DNA of 64,000 bases from assembly GCF_018595675.2 (NCBI RefSeq), contig NZ_CP092333.1, forward strand, positions 4,798,001 through 4,862,000, given 5' to 3'. Shown here piece after piece: positions 55,103 through 63,953 of this stretch (within the stretch, counting starts at the first letter, position 1; each line of letters begins with the position of its first letter). A model generated the notes under the pieces. It searched no databases, was not told the origin of the DNA, and was given only the letters and a program-made list of their open reading frames with translations. A program made the position numbers and the translations under genes. The DNA comes from Flavihumibacter fluvii. Its GTDB lineage: Bacteria; Bacteroidota; Bacteroidia; Chitinophagales; Chitinophagaceae.

Positions 55103-56200
55103 CTACTTCATCCCCGTAATAACCCTATTTCCGGAATTCTTTGGCTCATTTACAACAGTACTATTCAACAGCAGCTGCACAGATTCCTGAAGGATGATGT
55201 ATTTATTAGCTTTGAACATATCCATCTTTTCAGCAGGTAATTTCATCTCATAACTATTCGTATTACTGGCCATTACACGATCGAAATCGGGATTATAGCG
55301 GTTAAAATCTAAGGGATCCATCGCTACATATTTTGCAATCACAGTTGCCTGATATTTCCCGGAAACCATTTGGCTTTTGGCCGCCTCCTGTTCTTCCCGG
55401 GTAAGGTTTCGTGAGAAAGCATAAAGATTAGGTCCGTAGTGCGCCTTAGTTTCTGCTTTAGTTAAAGTTGTTAAACCACCTTGTCCCTCAAAAATATAAT
55501 GTGTGCCTATAAATTTCTTTACGTGGCCCCTGGTTTCAGCGGGCAGATAATACTGAAGGTCCCAGAAATTTCGGCTTCCGCTGCGGGAAATCGCTTTTTG
55601 AACAGAACCAGGACCAGCATTATATGAGGCGATCACTAATAACCAATCACCATATATGCTATAAAGGTCTTTCAGGTAACGGGCCGCGGCATGTGTGCTT
55701 TTAATGTAATTCCTACGTTCATCCACCTTCCTGTTCACCTTTAGGCCAAGGGTTTTAGCGGTACCGGGCATTAATTGCCAAGGCCCAACTGCGCCTGCCC
55801 AGGAAGTGGCGGAGGACTTAAGCTCTGATTCTATAACTGCCAGGTATTTCAATTCGCGGGGTAATCCATGTTGAACCATAATCGCATCCATCATATTAAA
55901 ATAAGGTAGCGCCCAGCCTTTCATTTCCAGCATGTCTTTGCTGTTCTTATCTATATAATCAGCCACGAAACTTACGGCCCTTGGATTCAATTTTGGGGCA
56001 GTTGCTGAAGCATAATTATCTGATTCAAAAAGGTCTTTGATAACAACAGGGGTAATTATTTCACTTGATTTGCCAATAACAGGAGTTTTTTCAACTAATG
56101 TGTCGGCAATCATTTGGGGACCCGCAATAATTCTAGGCTCTTGGGCAAAAGATAAAAGTGATCCGGTTAAGAATGCACATACTTCAAGAAATTGTTTCAT
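55103..56200 (-). CDS. Lytic transglycosylase, SLT-type
   Basis: A 365-residue exported protein with signal peptide (residues 1-19, ending SFAQE). The transglycosylase domain (about residues 100-260) has the catalytic Glu in LAVIESELKSSA, followed by SWAGAVGPWQLMPGTAKTLGL and IASYNAGPG, as in MltD/Slt. It would cleave the glycan strand of peptidoglycan. No LysM domain is found, which sets it apart from MltD. It is convergent with the ATC-like gene. Confidence 0.9.
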   Translation of the reverse strand: MKQFLEVCAFLTGSLLSFAQEPRIIAGPQMIADTLVEKTPVIGKSSEIITPVVIKDLFESDNYASATAPKLNPRAVSFVADYIDKNSKDMLEMKGWALPYFNMMDAIMVQHGLPRELKYLAVIESELKSSATSWAGAVGPWQLMPGTAKTLGLKVNRKVDERRNYIKSTHAAARYLKDLYSIYGDWLLVIASYNAGPGSVQKAISRSGSRNFWDLQYYLPAETRGHVKKFIGTHYIFEGQGGLTTLTKAETKAHYGPNLYAFSRNLTREEQEAAKSQMVSGKYQATVIAKYVAMDPLDFNRYNPDFDRVMASNTNSYEMKLPAEKMDMFKANKYIILQESVQLLLNSTVVNEPKNSGNRVITGMK

Positions 56201-56270
56201 GTTCCAGATTTTGGTTCACAGTAAAAACAGCTTTCTCAACAGGAATTTGGTAAGTCTTTCAATGGTAGGA

Positions 56271-57707
56271 TCAGTTCGATGACTGCACCAGCAATGCTGA
56301 AACCTGGAGCAAAGATATCTCTTCGAATCGGTTTGTCATTACCTGCAGACCATATGGCATGCCATTACTGTGCCAAAAAATAGGGAGGGAGATAGCAGGT
56401 ATGCCTGTCAGATTGGCAAAAACGGTATAAATATCGCCCAAGTACATTTCAATAGGGTCATCAGTTTTTTCCCCGAAACGGAAAGCCGGGCTAGGGGCGG
56501 TTGGGGAAAGAATTGCATCGAAGTCCTTGAATATCAACTGAGTTTGGTCGTAAAGCTGTCGCCTAACTTGCTGGGCTTTGGTGAAATATGCATCATAATA
56601 GCCAGCACTCAATACGAAGCTACCCAACATGATCCGGCGCTTAACTTCACTGCCAAAACCTTCAGAGCGGTTAAAGGCATAAAATTCTGCTAAATCGCTA
56701 ATTGGGCGGCTGCTCCGGTGGCCATACCGAACACCATCAAACCGGGAGAGGTTGGAAGAAGCCTCAGCAGTAGTAAGAATATAATAGGTAGGGACAATAT
56801 AATCCAGGTAAGAAAAGTCTACTGCGGAAACGGTGTGGCCTTGTGCTCTTAAGCGGTCAAAATAGGATAATATTCCTCTTTTTATTTCCGGATCCAGGGA
56901 TGGGTGCTCCACAGCTTCCTTAAAATAGGCGAATTTTTTGGTTGTTGGTCGGATTTCCAGCTCTGTAGCATATGCAGGAACTGGTTGCGGAGAGGCGGTA
57001 CTATCGAAATCATCTGCACCGGCAATAATCTCCAGTACCAGGGCAGTATCGGCCAGGTTTTTTCCCAGTATACCCACCTGGTCAAAGGAAGAGGCATAGG
57101 CGATCAATCCATATCTCGAAACACGGCCATAACTTGGTTTCAGGCCATATATTCCACAAAAGTCAGCGGGCTGGCGAACAGATCCACCAGTATCGCTTCC
57201 TAGGCTCACCATACACAATCCTGCCTGCACAGCGACGGCCGAACCACCTGATGACCCACCCGGTACCCTGGTATTATCAAGGTGGTTTAGTGTAGGACCA
57301 TAGGCTGAATTTTCATTGGAGGAACCCATTGCAAACTCATCACAATTAAGCCTACCGATAATAATAGCGCCGGCATCAATTAATTTCTGGACAACTGTTG
57401 CCGAATAAGGGGCTATGAAATTTTCGAGCATTTGGGAAGCGGCGCTAACCGGGTGGCCTTTGTAGCAAAGCACATCCTTAATACCGATAACAACTCCGTG
57501 GAGGGGAAGCATAGGGCGGCCGGCGGCAAGATCTTCATCTAATTTTCGGGCCAGGACCCTTGCAGAGTCGGTAAAAACAGTAATATAAGCATTGAGGTGT
57601 TTTTTTGCCTCAATTTCCTGCAAATAAAACTCCACTACCGATTGGCAGGTAGTGGAGTGATTTTTTAATGCCGTATGAAACTGTGCTATTGATTCGTAGG
57701 AAGACAA
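56271..57707 (-). CDS. gatA: Asp-tRNA(Asn)/Glu-tRNA(Gln) amidotransferase subunit A
   Basis: An amidase-signature enzyme of 478 residues that supplies ammonia from glutamine to transamidate misacylated tRNA. The Ser-cisSer-Lys triad is Lys77 (GIKDVL), Ser152 (PGGSSGGS) and Ser176 (SDTGGSVRQP), matching Staphylococcus GatA with an offset of two. The motif CGIYGLKPSYGRVSRYG follows. gatB and gatC are not nearby. An 11-base perfect inverted repeat at 57629-57658 lies inside codons 17-26. Confidence 0.95.
   Translation of the reverse strand: MSSYESIAQFHTALKNHSTTCQSVVEFYLQEIEAKKHLNAYITVFTDSARVLARKLDEDLAAGRPMLPLHGVVIGIKDVLCYKGHPVSAASQMLENFIAPYSATVVQKLIDAGAIIIGRLNCDEFAMGSSNENSAYGPTLNHLDNTRVPGGSSGGSAVAVQAGLCMVSLGSDTGGSVRQPADFCGIYGLKPSYGRVSRYGLIAYASSFDQVGILGKNLADTALVLEIIAGADDFDSTASPQPVPAYATELEIRPTTKKFAYFKEAVEHPSLDPEIKRGILSYFDRLRAQGHTVSAVDFSYLDYIVPTYYILTTAEASSNLSRFDGVRYGHRSSRPISDLAEFYAFNRSEGFGSEVKRRIMLGSFVLSAGYYDAYFTKAQQVRRQLYDQTQLIFKDFDAILSPTAPSPAFRFGEKTDDPIEMYLGDIYTVFANLTGIPAISLPIFWHSNGMPYGLQVMTNRFEEISLLQVSALLVQSSN
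57629..57658. repeat. 11-bp perfect inverted repeat inside gatA
   Basis: Arms ACTCCACTACC and GGTAGTGGAGT flank an 8-base loop. On the plus strand GATTTTTT follows; on the coding strand TTTTATTT follows. The protein there is well aligned to GatA, so the hairpin is embedded in real coding sequence. Confidence 0.8.
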
Positions 57708-57757
57708 GCCGATCTGGTTTCTTTGGTTCTGCAGTTGTTGTACAATACAGTAATTGA

Positions 57758-57982
57758 CTAAGGCTGAGAAGTAGGCGCTTTCTCCTTTTCTTTCATACCC
57801 TCTTCAATTTCCTGCTTCACATTGTTCTTTGCATCATTGAATTCACGGATACCGCGGCCCATACCGCGCATCAGCTCTGGAATTTTTTTACCACCAAATA
57901 ACAGCAAGACAACCAGGATAATCAGAATCCACTCGCTCCCGCCAGGCATAGAGATCATTAATAATGAATTAGCTACTAACAT
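57758..57982 (-). CDS. tatA: Twin-arginine translocase subunit TatA/TatE
   Basis: A 74-residue protein from the ATG at 57982 (MLVANSLL); MISMPGG at 57958 is an alternative and an upstream start at 58018 is unlikely. One membrane helix ([11 protein letters not shown]) is followed by the conserved [20 protein letters not shown] amphipathic helix and a charged tail. It forms the protein-conducting assembly of the Tat pathway. tatC is not in the window. It is next to gatA, on the same strand. Confidence 0.9.
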   Translation of the reverse strand: MLVANSLLMISMPGGSEWILIILVVLLLFGGKKIPELMRGMGRGIREFNDAKNNVKQEIEEGMKEKEKAPTSQP

Positions 57983-58117
57983 GCTAAATAGGTTTTTGTA
58001 GTTGGTAAAGGTACGCAATTATCTAACGATTAGATTCAGTACCCGAAGGAATTATGTGAACCAATCGTTAACCCGATCTGGGCATCACCGAAATACAGTT
58101 TGAGAAAGGCAGGGGCA

Positions 58118-58143
58118 TAAAAAAAGCTGCCATTTGGCAGCTT
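58118..58143 (-). terminator. Terminator of rplS
   Basis: On the minus strand AGCTGCC pairs with GGCAGCT around AAAT, followed by seven T. It lies 20 bases after the rplS stop. Confidence 0.8.
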
Positions 58144-58163
58144 CTTGGTCAGCGTTTCGACCA

Positions 58164-58526
58164 CTATTTTGCGGCAACAGCCATTTTCTTTTCTTTGATT
58201 CGGGCACTCTTACCACTACGCTCGCGCAGGAAATACAGCTTTGCACGGCGAACTTTACCGGCTTTATTCACGATCAGTGATTCAATATTAGGGGAAAATA
58301 AGGGGAAAGTTCTTTCTACACCAACACCATCAGAGATCTTCCGTACGGTAAAGGTTTGGGTGGTTCCCTGGCCCTGGCGTTTGATAACATCTCCTTTGAA
58401 ACTCTGGATACGCTCTTTGTTTCCTTCCTGGATCTTATAGTTTACGGTGATATTGTCACCGGCTTTAAATTTCGGGAATTCTCTTTTCTGCGTTAACTGC
58501 TCGTGAACAAATGCTACTGCGTTCAT
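58164..58526 (-). CDS. rplS: 50S ribosomal protein L19
   Basis: A 120-residue ribosomal protein. The sequence [30 protein letters not shown] and the C-terminal region [13 protein letters not shown] are standard L19 signatures. L19 lies at the interface of the two subunits. It has its own near-ideal promoter and terminator, so it is a single-gene unit. Confidence 0.98.
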   Translation of the reverse strand: MNAVAFVHEQLTQKREFPKFKAGDNITVNYKIQEGNKERIQSFKGDVIKRQGQGTTQTFTVRKISDGVGVERTFPLFSPNIESLIVNKAGKVRRAKLYFLRERSGKSARIKEKKMAVAAK

Positions 58527-58549
58527 GACTTCTTAATTTTATCGGACGG

Positions 58550-58580
58550 CAAAGGTAGGAGGAAGATTTGGAAAAACAAA
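58550..58580 (-). promoter_or_regulatory. Canonical Bacteroidota promoter of rplS
   Basis: On the minus strand TTTG (58580-58577), 19 bases, then TACCTTTG (58557-58550): a complete match to TTTG-N19-TAnnTTTG. The start would fall about 20 bases before the ATG at 58526. Confidence 0.85.
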
Positions 58581-58590
58581 AAAAAAGTGG

Positions 58591-58664
58591 GCAGTAAGCA
58601 GGAAGCAGTGATCAGTGAGAAAATCTTCTCTTCTGCTTCCTACTTACTGCTTTCTGCTTACTCT
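58591..58664. repeat. Degenerate GCAGTRA heptamer array with inverted half
   Basis: Four consecutive seven-base units (GCAGTAA, GCAGGAA, GCAGTGA, TCAGTGA) at 58591-58618. About five units in the opposite orientation (TTCCTAC, TTACTGC, TTTCTGC and neighbours) lie at 58630-58664. The last overlaps the rny stop codon. The two halves can pair imperfectly as a stem. Confidence 0.75.
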
Positions 58665-60228
58665 ACCGGGCTACATTCACCGCTCTTTTCTCGCGAATAA
58701 CTGTAACCCTGATCTGTCCTGGAAAAGTCATTTCAGTTTGTATTTTCTGGGCGATCTCGAAACTTAAGCGATCGCTATCTGCATCTGTTACTTTATCAGC
58801 CTCTACAATTACCCGTAATTCACGTCCAGCCTGGATGGCATAAGCTTTTTCCACACCCTGGTAACCCATTGCCATGTTTTCAAGGTCCTTAATCCGCTGC
58901 AGGTATTGTTGCATGATCTCCCGGCGTGCGCCTGGACGAGCACCACTGATGGCATCACAGGCTTGTACGATAGGGGAAATGACATATTGCATCTCCATTT
59001 CATCGTGGTGGGCACCGATGGCATTTACCACCGCTGGATTTTCACCATATTTTTCAGCCAGCTTTGCTCCAAGTAGTGCATGGCTCAATTCAGATTCTTC
59101 ATCCGGTACTTTACCAATATCATGAAGTAATCCGGCCCGTTTCGCCAATTTTGGATTCATGCCCAGTTCAGATGCCATGATGCCGCATAGGTTCGCTACT
59201 TCGCGACTGTGCATCAATAGGTTCTGGCCATAAGATGAACGGAACCTCATTTTACCGACAATTCTTACCAATTCCTTATGGAGTCCATGGATACCCAGTT
59301 CGATTACTGTCCTTTCACCGATTTCCATAACTTGCTCTTCGATCTGGCGACGGGTCTTTTCCACGACTTCCTCAATACGTGCAGGGTGGATCCGGCCATC
59401 AGTAACCAGTCGGGTTAAACTAAGGCGTGCAATCTCCCTGCGGAGCGGGTCAAATGAAGATAAGATGATTGCCTCCGGAGTATCATCTACAATCAGGTCA
59501 ACCCCTGTAGCTGCCTCAATAGCCCTGATATTACGGCCCTCCCTTCCAATGATCTGGCCTTTTATTTCATCGCTTTCCAGATTGAAAACGGTAATAGAGT
59601 TTTCGATGGCCTGCTCTGCTGCTGTGCGCTGGATGGTCTGGATTATTATTTTACGTGCCTCTTTATTGGCTTTCTGCTTCGCATCATCAATAATTTCCTG
59701 TTGGATGCCGAGTGCCTGCGTATGCGCCTCTTGTTTTAGGCTTTCTACCAGCTGGGTTTTTGCTTCCTCAGCAGTCAGACCGGCTATTTTTTCAAGTCTC
59801 CGGATATGCTCTTCCTGGTGTTTTTCCAGTTCCGTTCGCTTTATATTAACCAGTTCGATCTGACGGTTAAGGTTTTCCTTAATCGCCTCATTCTCTTTGA
59901 TTTGTTTGTCGATATTGCCCTCTTTCTGGTTAATGGTTACTTCTTTCTGTTTGACCCTGTTTTCAGAATCGCCCAGCTTCCGGTTACGCTCCAGCACTTC
60001 CTTGTCATGCTCACTTTTTAGTTGTACGAAACGTTCTTTTGCTTCTAGTAGTTTTTCCTTTTTAAGGGTCTCGGCCTGTAATTGTGCATCATTTAGGAGT
60101 TTTTTAGCCTGAAGCTCGGCTTCCAGGATTTTTTGATCGGTGTTCGCTTTAAAGATAAATTTACCCGCCACGATGCCCACTACGAGGGCGATGACGCCGG
60201 CAATTATTACCAATATCGTTGAGTCCAT
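58663..60228 (-). CDS. rny: Ribonuclease Y
   Basis: A membrane-anchored endoribonuclease (521 residues) that begins mRNA decay. One N-terminal membrane helix (residues 3-24), then about 180 residues of coiled coil, a KH domain ([27 protein letters not shown]), and an HD domain ([29 protein letters not shown]). The stop overlaps the heptamer array at 58591-58664. No obvious -7 box lies upstream in the 279-base gap before zapA. Confidence 0.97.
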   Translation of the reverse strand: MDSTILVIIAGVIALVVGIVAGKFIFKANTDQKILEAELQAKKLLNDAQLQAETLKKEKLLEAKERFVQLKSEHDKEVLERNRKLGDSENRVKQKEVTINQKEGNIDKQIKENEAIKENLNRQIELVNIKRTELEKHQEEHIRRLEKIAGLTAEEAKTQLVESLKQEAHTQALGIQQEIIDDAKQKANKEARKIIIQTIQRTAAEQAIENSITVFNLESDEIKGQIIGREGRNIRAIEAATGVDLIVDDTPEAIILSSFDPLRREIARLSLTRLVTDGRIHPARIEEVVEKTRRQIEEQVMEIGERTVIELGIHGLHKELVRIVGKMRFRSSYGQNLLMHSREVANLCGIMASELGMNPKLAKRAGLLHDIGKVPDEESELSHALLGAKLAEKYGENPAVVNAIGAHHDEMEMQYVISPIVQACDAISGARPGARREIMQQYLQRIKDLENMAMGYQGVEKAYAIQAGRELRVIVEADKVTDADSDRLSFEIAQKIQTEMTFPGQIRVTVIREKRAVNVAR

Positions 60229-60507
60229 TGATTTGTTGTTTTAAACTGTTTACAATCGTTTGTATGTTCTGCACGTACCTCATAAGTTATTGAGCCAGAT
60301 GCTATTTCGCGAAAATACGAATTCATTGCATATAAGGTGACGCCCTTTCCTCCAAGGGGAGATATTTTGCTGTTAAGATTAGCCTTCGCAATAAAATTGG
60401 GCTAAGATTCAGGACGATTTTTCTATTTTACCTGTATTTACAGGACCTTGCTTAAATAAACGTTTGTTAAACGTTAGTTGTCTGACACTTTAAAAGTGTC
60501 AGATACA
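60229..60507 (-). other. Intergenic region between zapA and rny, structured but unassigned
   Basis: Without a gene. On the minus strand it holds a palindromic repeat (60479-60507), a CCTGT/ACAGG hairpin (60431-60444), a TTAGCC/GGCTAA stem and a CTCC/GGAG hairpin. In Bacteroidota I recall 6S RNA between zapA and rny, but I could not identify 6S secondary structure here. Confidence 0.25.
60479..60507. repeat. GTCTGACAC palindromic repeat, copy 2 (degenerate)
   Basis: TCTGACACTT (60481-60490) pairs with AAGTGTCAGA (60494-60503) around a TAA loop. It shares GTCTGACAC with the copy at 40406-40430 and lies one base after the zapA stop. Confidence 0.75.
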
Positions 60508-60795
60508 TCAAGCCATTTTGTCGATCATGGATTCGATTTGCTGGAGTTTGTCTATAACCGACTGATATTCAATGGTATTTTGCGTTTTTGAGCTCTGCTC
60601 TGTAGCATACCAGACCAAAACCATAGCAATATAATCCTGCATGTCTTTAGCCGAGAACTGGGTTTTGAATTCAATAACCTTATCGTTGATCCGTTTCATG
60701 CTATTTCGCACGGCCTCCTCATCAGATGGACGAATCTTGATCCGATAGGTTCTATCGCCGATTACAATATTTACAGGAATCAATGGTTCAGACAT
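60508..60795 (-). CDS. zapA: Cell division protein ZapA
   Basis: A 95-residue ZapA. The N-terminal part VNIVIGDRTYRIKIRPSDE and the C-terminal helix (LQQIESMIDKM) match the FtsZ-associated cell division protein that cross-links FtsZ filaments at midcell. The start lies 2 bases after the preceding gene's stop, so pheT, the coiled-coil gene and zapA form an operon. A palindromic repeat follows its stop. Confidence 0.93.
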   Translation of the reverse strand: MSEPLIPVNIVIGDRTYRIKIRPSDEEAVRNSMKRINDKVIEFKTQFSAKDMQDYIAMVLVWYATEQSSKTQNTIEYQSVIDKLQQIESMIDKMA

Positions 60796-60797
60796 GA

Positions 60798-61085
60798 CTA
60801 TTCATTCAATAAGGCTATACATTTATCTATTTCTCGAAGGTACTGGTTGATCCGCTTTTCGAGTGCCTGTTTGTCCTTTTCGTTCATTTCCGGACGAATG
60901 ACACGGTTAAGCTCCAGTTGTTTTTCAAGGGTTTCTATACGGTGTTGCTGCAAAAGGTCCTTTTCCTGGTACCCATGCAAATCCTGCAAAAGTCGCTCAT
61001 TATCACGCGTGACCTTAAGGAACTGCTTTTGCAATCCTTGCAGTTTGTCCTGAATCCGCCTTATATGTTGTAGCATTTCTTCCAT
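60798..61085 (-). CDS. Small coiled-coil protein between pheT and zapA
   Basis: A 95-residue protein that is almost wholly coiled coil: Leu/Glu/Lys heptads (QDKLQGLQKQFLKV, DLLQQHRIETLEKQLELN) and a charged end (EIDKCIALLNE). It lies 9 bases after pheT and 2 before zapA. A coiled-coil partner of ZapA, similar in kind to ZapB, is plausible from position and shape, but sequence similarity to ZapB is not evident. Confidence 0.75.
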   Translation of the reverse strand: MEEMLQHIRRIQDKLQGLQKQFLKVTRDNERLLQDLHGYQEKDLLQQHRIETLEKQLELNRVIRPEMNEKDKQALEKRINQYLREIDKCIALLNE

Positions 61086-61094
61086 GATGGGTCA

Positions 61095-63518
61095 CTACTT
61101 TCTGATTTCCGCCCCAACTTCTTTTTCCAGCGATTGCATGATTTTTTGCATCATGCCGTCAATTTCTTTATCGGTCATTGTTTTTTCTTCATCCAGGAAA
61201 GTGAAGCTAACGGCTACGGATTTTTTTTCTGCCCCTAATCTATCGCTTTCGAAGAGGTCAAAAAGAGATAGATTTTTGAGTTTAGCAACTGCAGCCCTTT
61301 TCACTGCAGCTTCAATGGATCCAAATGGTAATTGTCGCGCAACAACCATGGCCAGGTCGCGCTGTACCGGCAATTGTCTGGGTAATTCCCGGAAACTAAT
61401 TTTATTTTTTCCTGCCAGATCAACTATTTTTTGCCAGTTGAGGTCGGCAAAATAAACCGGTTGCCTGATATCGAATTGTCCGGCTTTTACCTTAGAAACC
61501 TGGCCGGCAATGCCGATTTCATACTTACCTGATCTGATCACTAAACTGTTGGTTAACCCCGGGGAATTGCCGGTTTCCCAGCTAAGTGCCGGTAAACCTG
61601 CAGCAGCGCCAATTTTTTCAATAATACCTTTTAATAAGAAAAAATCAGCATTGCTGCTTTTCGCCCGCCATGTGGCAGGAGAAAGCTCTCCAGTAATATA
61701 CACGCAGCAATGAACCAGTTCCTGATATTTCCCAACATCTTCCTGGTGGTAGGTTTTCCCCCACTCGAAGAATTGCAGGTTGCTGTTCTTACGGTTCAGG
61801 TTATACGCTACTACAGACAACCCGGTTTCGAGCATAGCTGGACGTAAAACATCCAGCTCTATACTAAGGTTGTTCAGCATTTTCACTGCGCCTTTTAATT
61901 GTTCTTCTGTAAACCAGGCGCTATTGGTGATTGAATTAGTGAGGATTTCCCGAAATCCAGATCCGGCAAGGTATTGAGCGATCTTATCGCGCAGTTTTCC
62001 ATCCTGGTCATCTTCAATGGAAGGCGTTATGGTAATTGCTTGCGGTATGGTGATATTATCCAGTCCGTCGATCCTCAAAATCTCTTCAACAATATCAGCA
62101 GGGATAGAAATATCCGGCTTGCTGAAGGGCACAGCCACCCATAGCTCATCAATTCCATCCTTTAATATTTCAAAGCCCAGTGCTTCAAGAATTTTCTTTA
62201 CTGTATCGGGGTGATAGTTTTTCCCACTTAATTTCTTGAGATAGTGGTATTTGATGGCCACCTGTTTTTTATCAGCGGGTTTCGGATAAACATCAACAAT
62301 TTCTGATGAAATAATACCGCCTGCCAGTTCTTTAATTAATAGTGCCGCCCGCTTTAATACCTGAACTGTCTGGGATATATCAACCCCTTTTTCAAACCGA
62401 GTTGCGGCGTCTGTCCGCAAACCATGGCGGAAGGAAGTCTTTCGGATTGATGCGGGATTAAACCAAGCACTTTCCAGGAAAATATTTGTTGTCTTTTCGG
62501 TTACCCCGCTATGTATGCCGCCAAATACCCCGGCGATGCACATTGCCTCTTCCGCATTGCAGATCATCAGGTCTTCAGCACTCAGTTTTCTTTCCTTTCC
62601 ATCCAATGAAATAAATTCAGTCTGGTCCGGAACAGTTTGAACGATCACTTTCCTTCCAACAATAACATCTGCATCAAAAGCGTGTAATGGTTGACCCGTT
62701 TCATGTAAAACAAAATTCGTAATATCTACAATATTATTGATAGGTCTTATTCCAATAGATAACAGCTTGTTTTTAAGCCATTGTGGTGAATCTGAAATGG
62801 TTACGCCTGTTAAACTAACCCCAGCATAACGCTGGCAGGCTTTGGTATCTTTGATTGTAACAGTGATCGGCAGGGCCTGGACCTGTACCTTGAACGCATT
62901 CACCGAAGGTGACTTGATGCGCAATTCTTGTTTATCATGATGGGTTAGGTATGCGCAAACATCTCGGGCTACACCCATATGGCTCATAGCATCCATACGG
63001 TTAGGGGTAAGGCCAATTTCATAAATGGTATCTGCGTAGGGTAAGAAATGACTGGTTGCTGAAGATCCTGTTTTAAGGTTTGCCGGAAGAATCATGATAC
63101 CACCATGGTCGTTGCTGAGCCCAATCTCATCTTCCGCACAGATCATTCCAAAGCTTTCTACACCCCTGATCTTTGCAATTTTCATGGTGACCGGGTCACC
63201 AGTTTTGGGATAAATGGTTACCCCTACCGGTGCCACGACAACTTTCTGGCCGGCAGCTACATTGGGTGCACCACAAACGATCTGTATGGGTGTTTGACCT
63301 CCAATATCTACTGTTGTAAGTTTTAGTTTATCTGCATTGGGATGTGGTTCACAAGTGAGCACTTCACCAATAACCAGTCCTTTCAGTCCGCCTTTTACAG
63401 ATTCATAGGCTTCCATATTTTCCACTTCCAATCCAATAGCTGTGAGTATCCTGGAGAGGCGATCAGGATCTACAGACACGGGAAGATATTCGCAAAGCCA
63501 GTTATATGAGATGGTCAT
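61095..63518 (-). CDS. pheT: Phenylalanine--tRNA ligase beta subunit
   Basis: The 807-residue beta chain of the alpha2-beta2 enzyme that charges tRNA-Phe. The N-terminal tRNA-binding domain has the OB fold with LVIGEVLTCEPHPNADKLKLTTVD. The B3/B4 editing module is seen in TIKDTKACQRYAGVSL and RPINNIVDITNFVLHETGQPLHAFD. The B5 domain follows, and the FDX-ACB tRNA-binding domain is at the C-terminus (FRELPRQLPVQRDLAMVV). pheS is not in the window. A -7 box lies at 63588-63595. Confidence 0.97.
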   Translation of the reverse strand: MTISYNWLCEYLPVSVDPDRLSRILTAIGLEVENMEAYESVKGGLKGLVIGEVLTCEPHPNADKLKLTTVDIGGQTPIQIVCGAPNVAAGQKVVVAPVGVTIYPKTGDPVTMKIAKIRGVESFGMICAEDEIGLSNDHGGIMILPANLKTGSSATSHFLPYADTIYEIGLTPNRMDAMSHMGVARDVCAYLTHHDKQELRIKSPSVNAFKVQVQALPITVTIKDTKACQRYAGVSLTGVTISDSPQWLKNKLLSIGIRPINNIVDITNFVLHETGQPLHAFDADVIVGRKVIVQTVPDQTEFISLDGKERKLSAEDLMICNAEEAMCIAGVFGGIHSGVTEKTTNIFLESAWFNPASIRKTSFRHGLRTDAATRFEKGVDISQTVQVLKRAALLIKELAGGIISSEIVDVYPKPADKKQVAIKYHYLKKLSGKNYHPDTVKKILEALGFEILKDGIDELWVAVPFSKPDISIPADIVEEILRIDGLDNITIPQAITITPSIEDDQDGKLRDKIAQYLAGSGFREILTNSITNSAWFTEEQLKGAVKMLNNLSIELDVLRPAMLETGLSVVAYNLNRKNSNLQFFEWGKTYHQEDVGKYQELVHCCVYITGELSPATWRAKSSNADFFLLKGIIEKIGAAAGLPALSWETGNSPGLTNSLVIRSGKYEIGIAGQVSKVKAGQFDIRQPVYFADLNWQKIVDLAGKNKISFRELPRQLPVQRDLAMVVARQLPFGSIEAAVKRAAVAKLKNLSLFDLFESDRLGAEKKSVAVSFTFLDEEKTMTDKEIDGMMQKIMQSLEKEVGAEIRK

Positions 63519-63587
63519 GTAACGTATTCAAATTAAATGTATATAAATGGTTATCCGGCTTCTTCGTTTCCGGTTGAATTTGAAGGG

Positions 63588-63595
63588 CAAATATA
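63588..63595 (-). promoter_or_regulatory. -7 promoter box for pheT
   Basis: The minus strand reads TATATTTG, matching TAnnTTTG, 70 bases before the pheT ATG. Confidence 0.5.
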
Positions 63596-63945
63596 ACTGT
63601 TTGTAGATGCTTGTTGCTGAATATAGGTCCTCAATGCTTAAAAATCGGAGTTGAATTTATTTTTACCCGTCTTATCACAAAACCTATTGACGGGTTATTC
63701 CAATTTTATTGCGTGAAACAATGGTGAAACATGCCATTGACTAGAAAAGGGTGTTTCAACGGTATAAAATACAATACCTGTATCCTGCACTGGCACAGGA
63801 TCGGGCTAATCCTTTAAATAAGATGAGTTTAACGGAAGCCCCTTCTGTACTGCATTTTATAGGATTTTTTTTAATTATTTTACCTGGTAATAGCCCTGAA
63901 ACACCATTCTGGTGAATAGTGGTCTCCACCAAAAAACAATGGTTA

Positions 63946-63953
63946 TATCTTTG
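63946..63953 (+). promoter_or_regulatory. Rightward -7-like box at the right edge
   Basis: TATCTTTG matches TAnnTTTG and points toward the window edge. No TTTG lies at the usual -33 distance. Confidence 0.35.
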
